64,000 nt of DNA. Source: Nitrosomonas marina. Lineage in GTDB: Bacteria > Pseudomonadota > Gammaproteobacteria > Burkholderiales > Nitrosomonadaceae. Below, one piece after another: positions 17,113-27,141 of this stretch. Below the pieces are notes generated by a model. It ran no database searches, was not told the DNA's origin, and saw only the letters and a program-made list of their open reading frames with translations. The stretch lies in NCBI RefSeq assembly GCF_900110145.1, contig NZ_FOCP01000008.1, forward strand, positions 1 to 64,000, read 5' to 3'. Positions within the stretch are counted from its first letter, which is position 1. Each line of letters opens with the position of its first letter. A program made the translations under genes and the position numbers.

Positions 17113-17566
17113 TCCAAAATTCCCACATTCCTCTCTGTCAACACTATCACCCCAATCTGATCGCCGGGCAAAAACGATCCTGTTCGACGACCCGTCGTTA
17201 AAATTCTTAATCAAATACTGGCTGTTTTGGTGCCACTGCCGTTTCAACAGAATCTCCAGGCAATCATCCAGGCTTTATTATGTAGCTGAATATCCCCGCA
17301 CGTTTCAGAGAATTGCCAAAGCCATAAAATATTCACCAATAATTGCTTTAATACTTGCTGGATATGTCTGAATCGAGAGTACAACTATCTCGAACACAGA
17401 ATTCCATCTTATTGAATATCAATCATCTTTTATCACCTTTGGAGAAGCCCAGGAAAAATACGGGTAAATTGCGCGCTTTCTCATTCCTTTATTTTCGGAC
17501 GCTTATGATAACTTTGGCTCAATTTTTAAATTATTTCTAATTGACTTATCCCAAGGATTTTCTTCA
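17113..17566. other. Intergenic region upstream of motA, no gene seen
   Basis: About 450 bases with no credible gene. A 61-codon plus-strand frame at 17355-17540 has no ribosome site or recognisable sequence. The motA promoter should lie here, but I could not find a pair of boxes of the sigma-70 or flagellar sigma-28 type with confidence. Confidence 0.4.
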
Positions 17567-18427
17567 ATGTTAGTTATTGTCGGTTATCTTATTATCCTGA
17601 TATCTATTTTCGGCGGCTTTGCACTTGCAGGCGGGCATCTGGCTTCTTTATGGCAACCTGTTGAAATTCTTATGATAGGTGGTGGCGCTATTGGGGCTTT
17701 TGTTGTCGGCAATTCCAGCAAAGCGCTTAGGGCCACACTTAAAGGCCTGCCTGGCGTTTTCAAAGGATCCAAATACACCAAGGCAGTATACATGGAGCTC
17801 ATGACACTACTCTATGAAATTCTTGGGAAAATTCGTAAAGAAGGACTTATGTCAATCGAATCTGATATCGATGATCCGCAAAACAGCCCAATCTTTACAA
17901 AATACCCAACCATTCTGACAGACCACCATGTTACTGAATTCATTACTGACTATTTGCGTTTAATGGTCAGTGGGAATCTGAATGCACTGGAAATTGAAAA
18001 CCTGATGGATAGTGAACTCGAAACACATCATCAGGAAGGTGTAGTTCCGATTCACTGTATTGCAAAACTGGGAGATGGTTTACCCGCTTTTGGAATTATC
18101 GCTGCGGTCATGGGTGTTGTTCATACCATGGAATCCGTTCATTTACCGCCCAGTGAACTGGGTATCCTGATTGCCGCGGCGCTTGTTGGCACGTTTTTAG
18201 GCATTCTCCTTGCATACGGGTTTGTCAGCCCTCTGGCTGCGAAGCTTGAGCATCAGTTGCATGAATCAAGCAAACTGCTTGAATGTATCAAAATCACCTT
18301 ATTAGCCAATCTGAATGGCTACTCACCCGTTCTGGCTGTGGAGTTCGGCCGGAAAGTTTTATTCTCCACAGAGCGGCCGTCATTTATGGAACTTGAAGAG
18401 CATGTAAAGAAAAGCAAGGCTGAATAA
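17567..18427 (+). CDS. motA: Flagellar motor stator protein MotA
   Basis: A 286-residue inner-membrane stator subunit. Four membrane segments are visible: two at the N-terminus (about 1-20 and 30-50) and two near 165-215 (GFGIIAAVMGVV-like and LGILIAAALVGTFLGILLAYGFV regions). The cytoplasmic loop between carries charged residues that contact the rotor. MotA with MotB forms the proton channel that drives the flagellum. An AAGGA ribosome site precedes the ATG. motB follows 42 bases later. No other flagellar genes are in the window. Confidence 0.95.
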   Translation: MLVIVGYLIILISIFGGFALAGGHLASLWQPVEILMIGGGAIGAFVVGNSSKALRATLKGLPGVFKGSKYTKAVYMELMTLLYEILGKIRKEGLMSIESDIDDPQNSPIFTKYPTILTDHHVTEFITDYLRLMVSGNLNALEIENLMDSELETHHQEGVVPIHCIAKLGDGLPAFGIIAAVMGVVHTMESVHLPPSELGILIAAALVGTFLGILLAYGFVSPLAAKLEHQLHESSKLLECIKITLLANLNGYSPVLAVEFGRKVLFSTERPSFMELEEHVKKSKAE

Positions 18428-18469
18428 ACGTGCATTTAAAATTGAAACTACACTGTAACGAGGCCGTCT

Positions 18470-19402
18470 ATGGTTGAAGATATTTCTCAGCGCCCGATTG
18501 TTATCAAGCGGATTAAAAAAGTCGCTGGTGGACATCACGGTGGCGCATGGAAAATTGCCTACGCAGATTTCGTAACCGCCATGATGGCATTTTTTCTGTT
18601 GATGTGGTTGTTGGGATCAGCTTCCCAGGGAGACCTGGAAGGTATCGCGGAATATTTCAGAACACCACTAAAGGTCGCATTCCTGGGCGGTTCAAGTGTT
18701 GGTGATGCTACCAGCGTTGTCAAAGGCGGCGGTACCGACTTATCCCGCAGCAGCGGTCAGGTAAAAAAAGGCGAAACTATCATTGAAAAAAAAGTACTCG
18801 ATCTAAAAGCCGCCGACGCTGAACGTGAACGACTTGAATTACAGCGCCTTAACCAACTGAAAATAAAGCTTGAAAAAGCTATTGATGCCAATCCTCTTTT
18901 GAGGCAATTCAAAAACCAGTTGTTATTGGATATTACCACTGAAGGATTGCGTATCCAGATCGTGGACGAACAGAATCGTCCCATGTTTGCAAGCGGACGA
19001 GCGGAACTGCAATCGTATACAAAAATCATTCTGCATGAAATCGGTAAAATGCTGAACGATGTCCCAAACAAGATCAGTCTCTCCGGCCATACGGATGCAA
19101 CGCCATTTCCGACAGGGGATAAAGGTTACAGTAACTGGGAATTATCCGCAGACCGAGCCAATGCCTCAAGGAGAGAGTTGATTTCCGGAGGAATGGATAC
19201 CAACAAGGTTTTACGCGTTGTCGGTTTGTCCTCAGCAGTATTATTTGATAAGGAAAACCCGTTTAATCCGATTAACCGTCGCATCAGCATTATCGTCATG
19301 AATGAAAAAACAGAAAATGCAATTACACAAGAGAATGAGGCTGTTCATGTAAATGACCAGACGAATCTGGATGCGTCGACACTTCTGACGCCCGCAAACT
19401 GA
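18470..19402 (+). CDS. motB: Flagellar motor stator protein MotB
   Basis: A 310-residue stator subunit. The single membrane helix (ADFVTAMMAFFLLMWLLGS, about residues 31-49) contains the essential Asp that carries protons. A plug and linker region follows, then an OmpA-like peptidoglycan-binding domain with LSGHTDATPFP at about 203-213 and the NRRISIIVM ending at about 273-281. It anchors the stator to the cell wall. It is cotranscribed with motA. The C-terminal 28 or so residues are an extra acidic tail beyond the conserved domain. Confidence 0.95.
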   Translation: MVEDISQRPIVIKRIKKVAGGHHGGAWKIAYADFVTAMMAFFLLMWLLGSASQGDLEGIAEYFRTPLKVAFLGGSSVGDATSVVKGGGTDLSRSSGQVKKGETIIEKKVLDLKAADAERERLELQRLNQLKIKLEKAIDANPLLRQFKNQLLLDITTEGLRIQIVDEQNRPMFASGRAELQSYTKIILHEIGKMLNDVPNKISLSGHTDATPFPTGDKGYSNWELSADRANASRRELISGGMDTNKVLRVVGLSSAVLFDKENPFNPINRRISIIVMNEKTENAITQENEAVHVNDQTNLDASTLLTPAN

Positions 19403-19431
19403 AGCAGGGTTGACTCCTGTTGTTTACATAC

Positions 19432-20250
19432 ATGCAAACCGCAATAAAAACCCGCCGCAATCCTGTATTGATGGCAGCATGGTCTCAACTGACGGCATTG
19501 ACTTTCACAGTCGTACTGGTGGCTGTATCACCGCCATTAACAGTCTTTGAATGGGCCGTATTGCAAGGAATCATGGCTGCGTTCATCAACTACATTCTAA
19601 AGGCAGACGTCTGGTGGATTCCGATACAGTTATGTTTTCTGCCAGCAATAGTAGCAACGCTTGCCCTTGGGGTTTCACCGCTGTGGTTTGGCCTGGGCTT
19701 TTGCGTGCTTTTACTGATTTATGGCAGAACAGATCAAACACAAGTACCTTTATATCTATCCAGTCAGGCAGTTACGCAGGCACTATCCACATATTTGCCG
19801 CAAACAAAGCATTTTTCTCTTATTGACCTGGGCTGCGGTTGTGGTGGCCTCCTCAGTTCACTCAGTAAAACAAGACCCAATGGCGTGTTCCACGGCATAG
19901 AAGCTGCTCCGCTGCCTTGTTTCATTGGCAAAGTAAAAAGCCTGCGCTCACAGTCCAACTGCAGCATTCAGTGGGGCGACCTATGGAAGCAGGATCTGTC
20001 ACGATACGATATCGTGTATGCGTATTTGTCGCCTGCGCCCATGAAAATGCTCTGGGAAAAAATATGCCGCGAAATGCGCCCGGGCAGTATATTTATCAGT
20101 AACACTTTTGTAATACCGGGCGTTTCACCTGACAGCTGTATTGAACTCAATGATTTCACAGGTTCAACCTTATACATCTGGCGGATTTTTCCCGGACACA
20201 ACACAGCTTCTGATAAATCACCAGATCCTGTGACATCTTCAAAAAACTAG
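19432..20250 (+). CDS. Membrane-anchored class I methyltransferase
   Basis: About 272 residues. The first 110 contain three or four hydrophobic segments, then a class I SAM-binding motif, [15 protein letters not shown] (about 130-144), and a later [12 protein letters not shown] segment where the catalytic-site loop usually lies. Such membrane-tethered methyltransferases appear next to housekeeping genes in many betaproteobacteria; the substrate is unknown. The ATG at 19432 is used; a TTG at 19420 in the same frame is possible, and neither has a strong ribosome site. It starts 29 bases after motB, so it may be read from the same transcript. Its stop codon overlaps the convergent cysS stop by four bases (CTAG). 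Confidence 0.75.
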   Translation: MQTAIKTRRNPVLMAAWSQLTALTFTVVLVAVSPPLTVFEWAVLQGIMAAFINYILKADVWWIPIQLCFLPAIVATLALGVSPLWFGLGFCVLLLIYGRTDQTQVPLYLSSQAVTQALSTYLPQTKHFSLIDLGCGCGGLLSSLSKTRPNGVFHGIEAAPLPCFIGKVKSLRSQSNCSIQWGDLWKQDLSRYDIVYAYLSPAPMKMLWEKICREMRPGSIFISNTFVIPGVSPDSCIELNDFTGSTLYIWRIFPGHNTASDKSPDPVTSSKN

Positions 20251-21629
20251 TTTCTACGCCAGGTTGTTCCTTGTGGACCGTCTTCCAAAATAATACCTGA
20301 GTCCATAAGATTTTGGCGTATCGAGTCGGCTTCTGCATACTGTCCGCTTTTTCGGGCTTCCAGTCGTTTTTGTACCATTCTCTCGATCTGTTCAGCAGAA
20401 ATGGATTCTTTATCGGATTCATCTGGATTATGCTGCAAATATAGTTGCGGAGTTTGCTGTAACAATCCCAGAATACCACCCAGCTGTTTGAGTAGTGCCG
20501 CATGTGAGTTCGATTGCGTTTTATTAACAGTACCGGCGAGCTCGAACAATACCGCGATTGCTTCCGGCGTATTGAAATCATCGTTCATTGCTGACATAAA
20601 CGTCTGCGCATAATCATTTGTCCAATCGATCTCATCATTGTTACTGATTTCGAAATCTTTTAACGCAATATATAAGCGATCCAGCGCGAGTTTGGCATCC
20701 CGCAAGTGCTGGTCCGAATAGTTTAATGGACTGCGATAGTGAGCACGTAAAATAAAAAATCTTATAACTTCTGGTTGATAGTTCTTCAACACTTCTCTTA
20801 CAGTAAAGAAATTGCCCAGCGACTTGGACATTTTTTCACTGTCTACACGTACAAAGCCGTTATGCATCCAATAATTGACAAAAGGGTGATCATGCGCCCC
20901 CTCACTCTGGGCAATTTCATTTTCATGATGCGGAAACTGCAAGTCCTGTCCACCGCCGTGAATATCGAACTGCTCGCCCAAAAAGTGCTCACCCATAGCT
21001 GAACATTCAATATGCCAGCCCGGCCGCCCCCTGCCCCACGGCGAATCCCAGGCAGGCTCTCCTGGTTTGGCAGATTTCCATAAAACGAAATCCAGCGGAT
21101 CTTTTTTATTTGCATCAATTTCAACACGCTCGCCCGCTCGAAGATCGTCCAGTGATTTGCCGGATAATTTTCCATATCCAGGAAATTGGTGCACCGCGTA
21201 ATAAACATCACCGTTATCAGCTGCGTAGGCCAGTGATTTATCGATCAGCTTCTCAATCATGGTGATCATATTTTCAATAAAATGAGTAGCGCGTGGTTCA
21301 TACGTTGGTCGTTCAACACCCAAAGCAGTCGCATCTTGTTCCATTGCTTGAATGAAGCGTCCTGTCAATGATTCAATTGCTTCATGATTCTCCAGTGCGC
21401 GCTGAATGATTTTATCGTCGATATCCGTAATATTACGGACATAAATAACTTCAAATCCACGTGCTCTCAACCAGCGCACAACCATATCGAACACAACCAG
21501 AACACGCGCATGACCAAGATGGCAATAATCGTAGACCGTCATGCCACACACATAGATTTTCACTTTTCCAGGCGTTAAAGGAACAAAATCCTGCTTGTCG
21601 CGTATTAAGGTGTTATAGATTTTCAACAT
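20247..21629 (-). CDS. cysS: Cysteinyl-tRNA synthetase
   Basis: A 460-residue class I aminoacyl-tRNA synthetase that charges tRNA-Cys. The HIGH motif appears as HLGH at residues 37-40, the KMSKS motif lies at about 265, and Cys28 with the later Cys and His residues ([22 protein letters not shown]) form the zinc site that selects cysteine. The C-terminal anticodon-binding part is complete. The ATG at 21629 gives the standard start (MLKIYNTL); the frame extends 20 codons upstream without support. It is divergent from ppiA, with a 136-base shared promoter region. Confidence 0.97.
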   Translation of the reverse strand: MLKIYNTLIRDKQDFVPLTPGKVKIYVCGMTVYDYCHLGHARVLVVFDMVVRWLRARGFEVIYVRNITDIDDKIIQRALENHEAIESLTGRFIQAMEQDATALGVERPTYEPRATHFIENMITMIEKLIDKSLAYAADNGDVYYAVHQFPGYGKLSGKSLDDLRAGERVEIDANKKDPLDFVLWKSAKPGEPAWDSPWGRGRPGWHIECSAMGEHFLGEQFDIHGGGQDLQFPHHENEIAQSEGAHDHPFVNYWMHNGFVRVDSEKMSKSLGNFFTVREVLKNYQPEVIRFFILRAHYRSPLNYSDQHLRDAKLALDRLYIALKDFEISNNDEIDWTNDYAQTFMSAMNDDFNTPEAIAVLFELAGTVNKTQSNSHAALLKQLGGILGLLQQTPQLYLQHNPDESDKESISAEQIERMVQKRLEARKSGQYAEADSIRQNLMDSGIILEDGPQGTTWRRN

Positions 21630-21765
21630 AGGAAGAATCGATATAATTGTAGAATGACTTACCTTCTTGATAGAATCCAGAGCGGACACAAAAACTTGGG
21701 GAGTATAACATACCCCGTAACGGCTAATTTATCGACTTTTAATCAATCAAATAACAGGAATTACC

Positions 21766-22359
21766 ATGCGCTTAATACAGTTTCTCGCGGCCGCTTTATT
21801 CACTTTCTGGAGCATGACAGCTCATACCGCAAACCCCCAGGTACTCATGAAAACAAATCTAGGTCCTGTCACACTGGAGCTCTATCCGGACAAGGCACCG
21901 GAAACTGTCGAGAATTTTTTACGCTATGTTGAAGACGGATTTTATAAAGATACTATTTTCCATCGTGTCATAGCCAATTTCATGATTCAGGGCGGCGGTT
22001 TCGATACGACGTTTCATCAGAAAGCCACTCGCAGTCCAGTTAAAAATGAGGCCAACAACGGTTTAAAAAATGAGGTGGGTACCATTGCGATGGCCAGAAC
22101 CTCCGATCCACATTCAGCAACTGCACAGTTTTTTATCAATGTAAAAAACAATGCGTTCCTGAACTATACCGCAGCCACTCCAAGAGGATACGGTTATACC
22201 GTTTTTGGCAAAGTGACAGATGGCATGAATATCGTCCATCAGATTGCCAAAACACCTACCGGCTCAGGCGGTCCGTTTCCGGGAGATGTGCCCAAGACAA
22301 TGGTTATCATTGAAAATATCTCTGTCTTGAATGCCGAAGACAACAGTCAACAACAATAA
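21766..22359 (+). CDS. ppiA: Periplasmic peptidyl-prolyl cis-trans isomerase (cyclophilin)
   Basis: A 197-residue cyclophilin with a signal peptide (residues 1-22, ending TAHTA). The catalytic core is intact: [15 protein letters not shown] (about residues 65-79), the AMARTSDPHSATAQFFINV stretch, and the GYTVFGKVTDGM region. It should speed proline isomerisation during folding of exported proteins. The insert between core strands is of the short bacterial type. An AGGAA ribosome site lies before the ATG. The cytoplasmic paralogue ppiB follows 12 bases later, so the two are one operon. Confidence 0.93.
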   Translation: MRLIQFLAAALFTFWSMTAHTANPQVLMKTNLGPVTLELYPDKAPETVENFLRYVEDGFYKDTIFHRVIANFMIQGGGFDTTFHQKATRSPVKNEANNGLKNEVGTIAMARTSDPHSATAQFFINVKNNAFLNYTAATPRGYGYTVFGKVTDGMNIVHQIAKTPTGSGGPFPGDVPKTMVIIENISVLNAEDNSQQQ

Positions 22360-22371
22360 CAGGAAATTATC

Positions 22372-22863
22372 ATGATCAAACTGACAACAAATTTTGGCGA
22401 TATTACGCTTGAACTCGACGCTGAGAAAGCGCCCGAGACAGTACAGAATTTTTTAAATTATGTCACCAGCGGATTTTATAACAATACGATTTTTCACCGT
22501 GTGATTGACGATTTCATGATCCAGGGTGGTGGTTTCGAGCCTGGCATGAAACAAAAAAAAACCAGCCCGCCCATACAGAATGAAGCCGCCAACGGGTTAA
22601 AAAACGAAACTTATACCATCGCCATGGCAAGGACCGCAGATGTTCATTCAGCCACGTCACAGTTTTTCATCAATGTCACCAATAACGGGTTTCTCAATTA
22701 CAAAGAACCAACTACTCAAGGATTTGGGTATTGTGTTTTTGGCAAAGTCGTTGATGGTCAGGATGTGGTCGATAAGATAAAGAAAGTCAAAACAGGCGAC
22801 CGGAACGGACATCAGAATGTTCCGCTTGATGATGTTGTGATTGAAAAGGCAGAAGTAATCTGA
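22372..22863 (+). CDS. ppiB: Cytoplasmic peptidyl-prolyl cis-trans isomerase (cyclophilin)
   Basis: A 163-residue cyclophilin without signal peptide. It has the same core motifs as the gene before it ([45 protein letters not shown]), so the pair arose by an old duplication and was split between periplasm and cytoplasm. The Arg, Phe, Gln and His residues that line the active site are retained. It ends ahead of a strong hairpin shared with the convergent metZ gene. Confidence 0.95.
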   Translation: MIKLTTNFGDITLELDAEKAPETVQNFLNYVTSGFYNNTIFHRVIDDFMIQGGGFEPGMKQKKTSPPIQNEAANGLKNETYTIAMARTADVHSATSQFFINVTNNGFLNYKEPTTQGFGYCVFGKVVDGQDVVDKIKKVKTGDRNGHQNVPLDDVVIEKAEVI

Positions 22864-22931
22864 ACGGTCAATGCACAATTTGCAAAAACAAAAATAACCG
22901 GCTTGCCTGTCCTATACAAACAATAAGTCTG

Positions 22932-22965
22932 TACTCCATCAATCGAATATACTGTTGATGGAGTA
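22932..22965. terminator. Hairpin between ppiB and metZ
   Basis: Perfect 11-base arms TACTCCATCAA and TTGATGGAGTA with a 12-base loop. It ends one base before the metZ stop codon. It probably ends the ppiA-ppiB transcript and, read from the other strand, lies just past metZ at the end of the long minus-strand operon. There is no strong U-tract on either strand. Confidence 0.6.
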
Positions 22966-24144
22966 TCAGGACAAACCTCTGGCCAGATCGGCCTGTATGT
23001 CTTCCACGGCTTCCAATCCTACCGCGATCCGCAGCAAACCGTCGGTAATACCCGCAACATCGCGTGCTTCCTGACTGATACGTCCGTGTGTAGTCGTAGC
23101 AGGATGCGTTAACGTGGTTTTTACATCACCCAGATTTGCGGTAATAGAGACCAGCCGCGTATTATCTATGACGCGCCAGGCGGCTTCCCTGCCCCCGCTA
23201 ACTTCAAATGAAACAATACCGCCGCCTGTACTCTGCTGTCGCATTGCCAGTGCGTGTTGTGGGTGGGACTGCAATCCAGGGTAAAAAACCCGTTCAATTT
23301 TAGGATGTGCAGCGAGCCATTGCGCCATTTGCAACGCATTTCTGGAATGCGCGTCGATACGTACCTTAAGCGTTTCCAGTCCTTTCAGGATCACCCATGC
23401 GTTAAATGCACTCAAAGTCGGGCCTGCAGTGCGAAGAAAGCTGAAAACACCACCTTCCATCATCAACTCACGACTGCCCAGAACAGCACCCCCCAAAACA
23501 CGTCCCTGGCCGTCCAGATATTTTGTCGCCGAATGAATGACAATATCGGCGCCCAGTTCAATAGGCTTTTGTAAAATCGGGGTGCAGAAGCAATTGTCAA
23601 CAGCAAGCCATACACCCGACTTCCTGGCGATGCTGGCGAGTCCGGCAATATCCGAAATCTCTGTCAACGGATTGGAAGGTGTTTCAAGAAAAAAAAGTTT
23701 GGTGTTCGGTTGGACCGCAGCCTCCCATGCGTTCAAATCAGTCGCAGATACAAACGTCGTTTGAACGTTGAATTTCTTCAATATATTGTTAAACAGGTTA
23801 ACAGTGGCGCCAAACAGGCTCTGCGAAGCAACAACATGATCGCCGGCCGATAACAGGCCCATAATACATGCCAGAATTGCCGACATGCCGGTTGATGTGG
23901 CAACGCAGGTTTCCGCACCTTCCATCGCTGCAAGCCTTTCTTCCAGAGCGGTTACAGTTGGATTGGTAAAACGCGAATAGATATTACCGGATTCTTCACC
24001 AGAAAAACGTGCTGCGGCCTGTGCCGCACTATCAAAGACAAAACTGGATGTTAAAAAAAGCGCTTCCGAATGTTCATTAAACTGGCTGCGATGTATCCCT
24101 GTCCTGAGAGCACGCGTTTCGGGTTTTAGTTGATCGTCGGACAT
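22966..24144 (-). CDS. metZ: O-succinylhomoserine sulfhydrylase
   Basis: A 392-residue PLP enzyme of the Cys/Met metabolism family that makes homocysteine from O-succinylhomoserine and sulfide. The PLP lysine sits in IHSATKYLDGQG at about residues 194-205, preceded by LAVDNCFCTPILQ with the PLP Asp. The start MSDDQLKPETRALRTG (ATG at 24144) fits the family; the frame extends 11 codons further without a ribosome site. Its place directly after purF is the usual betaproteobacterial arrangement and favours metZ over metB or metC. Gene-family separation from cystathionine gamma-synthase rests on context and overall likeness. Confidence 0.88.
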   Translation of the reverse strand: MSDDQLKPETRALRTGIHRSQFNEHSEALFLTSSFVFDSAAQAAARFSGEESGNIYSRFTNPTVTALEERLAAMEGAETCVATSTGMSAILACIMGLLSAGDHVVASQSLFGATVNLFNNILKKFNVQTTFVSATDLNAWEAAVQPNTKLFFLETPSNPLTEISDIAGLASIARKSGVWLAVDNCFCTPILQKPIELGADIVIHSATKYLDGQGRVLGGAVLGSRELMMEGGVFSFLRTAGPTLSAFNAWVILKGLETLKVRIDAHSRNALQMAQWLAAHPKIERVFYPGLQSHPQHALAMRQQSTGGGIVSFEVSGGREAAWRVIDNTRLVSITANLGDVKTTLTHPATTTHGRISQEARDVAGITDGLLRIAVGLEAVEDIQADLARGLS

Positions 24145-24211
24145 TAAATATTTTACTCCTGGGCAAACTTGATACAAGACACTCTGTCAACTGGAATGCA
24201 AAGCAGGCGGT

Positions 24212-25732
24212 CTATTCGGATACCGTCAGACTCAGATCAAGCTGTGTTTTTAATGGCATTTGCCTGCCGGCCCTGTCTCCGTTCCTTTTGGTCTCAAGCG
24301 TTTCCAGGTACTCTGCTGTCACATTACCCGCAATATAGTGACCATTAAAACAGGAGGTTTCAAAACATGACAAATCCGGCTTGACTTTCGAAACCGTATG
24401 CGTCAACGCTTCCAGTTCCTGAAAAATCAGATAATCCGCACCTATTTCACGACAAATTTCTTCTGTGTCCCGTTCAGCTGCAATCAATTCCTGGCGCGTC
24501 GGCATATCTATTCCATAGACATTCGGAAACCGCACTGGTGGCGAGGCAGAAGCGAAATAAATTTTATTGGCACCTGCATCCCTTGCCATTTGGACGATTT
24601 CACGGCTGGTTGTGCCGCGTACGATCGAATCGTCAACGAGCAGCACATTTTTTCCTTTGAACTCGATACTCATGGCATTCAGTTTCTGCCGCACAGATTT
24701 TTTACGCTGCTGCTGTCCGGGCATGATAAACGTGCGTCCAACATAACGATTCTTGATAAAGCCTTCACGAAAATCGACCCCCAGTCGATTGGACAGCTGC
24801 AACGCACTCGGCCGGCTTGAATCGGGAATCGGAATAACAACGTCAATATCAAGGTGGCTCATAGTCCGGGTGATTTTTTCCGCCAGCGACTCACCCATAT
24901 TCAATCTTGTCTCGTAAACCGAAACACCATCGATAACGGAATCGGGTCGCGCCAGATAGACATATTCAAAAATACACGGATTCAGGCTTGCTTTCTTCGC
25001 ACACTGTTGACTGAAAAAATTGCCTGCCTCATCGATAAAAATCGCTTCCCCCGGTGCGATATCTCGAACCAGCTGAAATCCCAGTGTATCCAGCGCCACA
25101 CTTTCGGATGCAATCAGGTATTCTGTACCTTTTTCAGTTTCCATCGTTCCATACACCAACGGACGAATACCATGGGGGTCACGAAATGCCAGAAGACCAT
25201 AGCCTGCAATCATGGCAACAACAGCGTAAGCGCCAGCGCAGCGCCTGTGCACACCACTGACCGCAGCAAATATCGTTTCCGGATCAAGATGGCAATTACC
25301 TGTCTGTTCCTGCAGTTCATGCGCCAGAACATTTAATAATACTTCCGAATCGGAATGCGTATTGACATGTCGCAAATCGGTCCGGAACAATTCCTGATTC
25401 AGTTGCTCTGCATTGGTTAGATTACCGTTATGACCCAGTACAATGCCGAACGGAGAATTTACATAAAAAGGCTGCGCCTCGGCAGGAGATTTAGACGAAC
25501 CCGCTGTAGGATAACGTACGTGGCCAATACCCATGTTGCCATGCAGCGCACGCATGTTTCGGGTTCGAAAAACATCGCGAACAAGTCCGAGTCCCTTGTG
25601 CATATGAAACGTGCTACCTTGAGCCGTAACGATCCCGCCCGCATCCTGGCCGCGATGTTGCAGCATCAGCAAACCGTCATAAAGCAACTGATTAGCCGGT
25701 GACTTGGCGACAATACCTAATACTCCACACAT
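24212..25732 (-). CDS. purF: Amidophosphoribosyltransferase
   Basis: A 506-residue enzyme for the first committed step of purine synthesis, making phosphoribosylamine from PRPP and glutamine. Cys2, right after the initiator Met (MCGVLGIV), is the glutaminase nucleophile. The glutaminase domain runs to about residue 235, and the phosphoribosyltransferase domain has the PRPP loop [14 protein letters not shown] at about 359-372. The length is as in E. coli. cvpA lies directly upstream and metZ downstream. It may be under purine control in other bacteria, but no PurR-type site was found. Confidence 0.97.
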   Translation of the reverse strand: MCGVLGIVAKSPANQLLYDGLLMLQHRGQDAGGIVTAQGSTFHMHKGLGLVRDVFRTRNMRALHGNMGIGHVRYPTAGSSKSPAEAQPFYVNSPFGIVLGHNGNLTNAEQLNQELFRTDLRHVNTHSDSEVLLNVLAHELQEQTGNCHLDPETIFAAVSGVHRRCAGAYAVVAMIAGYGLLAFRDPHGIRPLVYGTMETEKGTEYLIASESVALDTLGFQLVRDIAPGEAIFIDEAGNFFSQQCAKKASLNPCIFEYVYLARPDSVIDGVSVYETRLNMGESLAEKITRTMSHLDIDVVIPIPDSSRPSALQLSNRLGVDFREGFIKNRYVGRTFIMPGQQQRKKSVRQKLNAMSIEFKGKNVLLVDDSIVRGTTSREIVQMARDAGANKIYFASASPPVRFPNVYGIDMPTRQELIAAERDTEEICREIGADYLIFQELEALTHTVSKVKPDLSCFETSCFNGHYIAGNVTAEYLETLETKRNGDRAGRQMPLKTQLDLSLTVSE

Positions 25733-25803
25733 TGGCGTACTCCAAATATGCTGTGCTGGAAAACAAAAACCGACAATGACTGAATGTTCACGGCAAAAAC
25801 CCT

Positions 25804-26325
25804 CTAATTCTTCTGCTGAGTAAGCTGTTCTTTTTTTTCATAGCTGATGCGTTTGGATAAATCGTCCGGCAACCAGGGCAGCACCTCCAGCGCCACAACT
25901 TCCAATGTCGGACTCAGTACGGCCTGACGCCACACCGGCTGCTGCGGCAGGGCTGTCAAGCCAGCTATCAGAACCAGCATCATGACAATAACAAGCGCTC
26001 GCGCAAACCCGAAAAAAGCACCAAATGTTCTGTCAATAAAACCCAGGCCAACATTTTTTATCAGTGCATTTAGCAGCATGGTGATCAAAACAGAAACTAA
26101 TAACGTTGCAACAAAAACTACAATAAACGCCGCAATGATGCGTAAAGATTCCCCCCCGATTTCTGAAGGAATAAAAGGTTCAAACTCATAGGCGTATGTA
26201 CTGGCGGCAATAAAGGCGACAACCCAGCCTGCTATAGAGAGAACCTCACGTACTAATCCGCGAATAATGCTTAAAACAATCGATATAAAAAAAATACACA
26301 GAACGATATAATCAAGCAAAGTCAT
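25804..26325 (-). CDS. cvpA: CvpA-family membrane protein
   Basis: A 173-residue inner-membrane protein with four hydrophobic segments (about 4-22, 25-45, 60-90 and 100-125). CvpA is named for colicin V production; deletions in other species affect envelope stress and bile tolerance. The ATG at 26325 ([10 protein letters not shown]) is the family start; a TTG at 26346 is less likely. It lies between dedD and purF, as in E. coli, which supports the call. Confidence 0.9.
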   Translation of the reverse strand: MTLLDYIVLCIFFISIVLSIIRGLVREVLSIAGWVVAFIAASTYAYEFEPFIPSEIGGESLRIIAAFIVVFVATLLVSVLITMLLNALIKNVGLGFIDRTFGAFFGFARALVIVMMLVLIAGLTALPQQPVWRQAVLSPTLEVVALEVLPWLPDDLSKRISYEKKEQLTQQKN

Positions 26326-26413
26326 TAGAAAGAAAGCTGAAATCAATCATGGTTATGGATTCATTCTTTACAATCTAAATGTAATAATGAAGTAACATCG
26401 TATGAAATTCATC

Positions 26414-27118
26414 CTATCTGGGATTTACAACGCCATCCAGTCCTTGTCGTCTCAGTTTTTCCAGTTCGCTTTCCGCGGCATTACGACTAGAAAAGGGACC
26501 TATGCGCACGCGCGTAACAACTTTACCATTAATCGTATGTGTTTCTGTATAAGCATTTAGACCATTCATTCGCAGATTGTTCAGTTGCTGTTGTGCTTTA
26601 GACTGATCGGAAAATGCGCCTAACTGAACAACAAACTGCTCGGAAGTCTGAACGGATTGTGGAACGCGCTCTGACTGCGCTGGGGTCGTCTGGCTGGACG
26701 GTGCGCTATGACCTGATTGGGGAGCCTGGGCTAATCGCGGTTTGATACCCGGAATTGGAGTCCGGCCAGTCTGCATGTGTTTATGGCGCTCTTCATTTTC
26801 ACTTATCTGATCATGCGGCTCAAACACCTCGGGAATATCGGGCGGCATATCTGACGCCAACTCTGTACGATCATCGATCCGATCCGTATTTTGCGGTGGA
26901 TACTGTTCTGAAGGCAGGACTAAAGGCGGGATTTCACTAATATCATCCTGGGGAAACAGATGAATATCGATTTCATGTGTCTCCGTATCCGGCTTTGGTT
27001 CATCGAATATCATGGGCAGTACAATAACTGCCGTCACGACCAATACGACAGCACCAACCAGACGACGCCTTGCGCGCTTTCTGAGTAACAACTCTTCTTC
27101 AGTGATATTTTTATTCAT
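26414..27118 (-). CDS. dedD: SPOR-domain cell-division protein DedD-like
   Basis: A 234-residue bitopic membrane protein. A positively charged N-terminus (RKRARRR) precedes one membrane helix at about residues 20-37. A long Pro/Glu/Gln-rich linker (about 40-155) leads to a C-terminal SPOR domain (about 157-232; FVVQLGAFSDQSKAQQQL and VVTRVRIGPFSSRNAAES). SPOR domains bind denuded glycan at the division septum. It lies between folC and cvpA, the E. coli order. Confidence 0.9.
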   Translation of the reverse strand: MNKNITEEELLLRKRARRRLVGAVVLVVTAVIVLPMIFDEPKPDTETHEIDIHLFPQDDISEIPPLVLPSEQYPPQNTDRIDDRTELASDMPPDIPEVFEPHDQISENEERHKHMQTGRTPIPGIKPRLAQAPQSGHSAPSSQTTPAQSERVPQSVQTSEQFVVQLGAFSDQSKAQQQLNNLRMNGLNAYTETHTINGKVVTRVRIGPFSSRNAAESELEKLRRQGLDGVVNPR

Positions 27119-27141
27119 ACCTAATGTCCCAGTATGACTGA

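Noticed and set aside
17355-17540. 61-codon frame upstream of motA
   Set aside because: No ribosome site, no recognisable sequence, and an AT-rich background that opens frames by chance.
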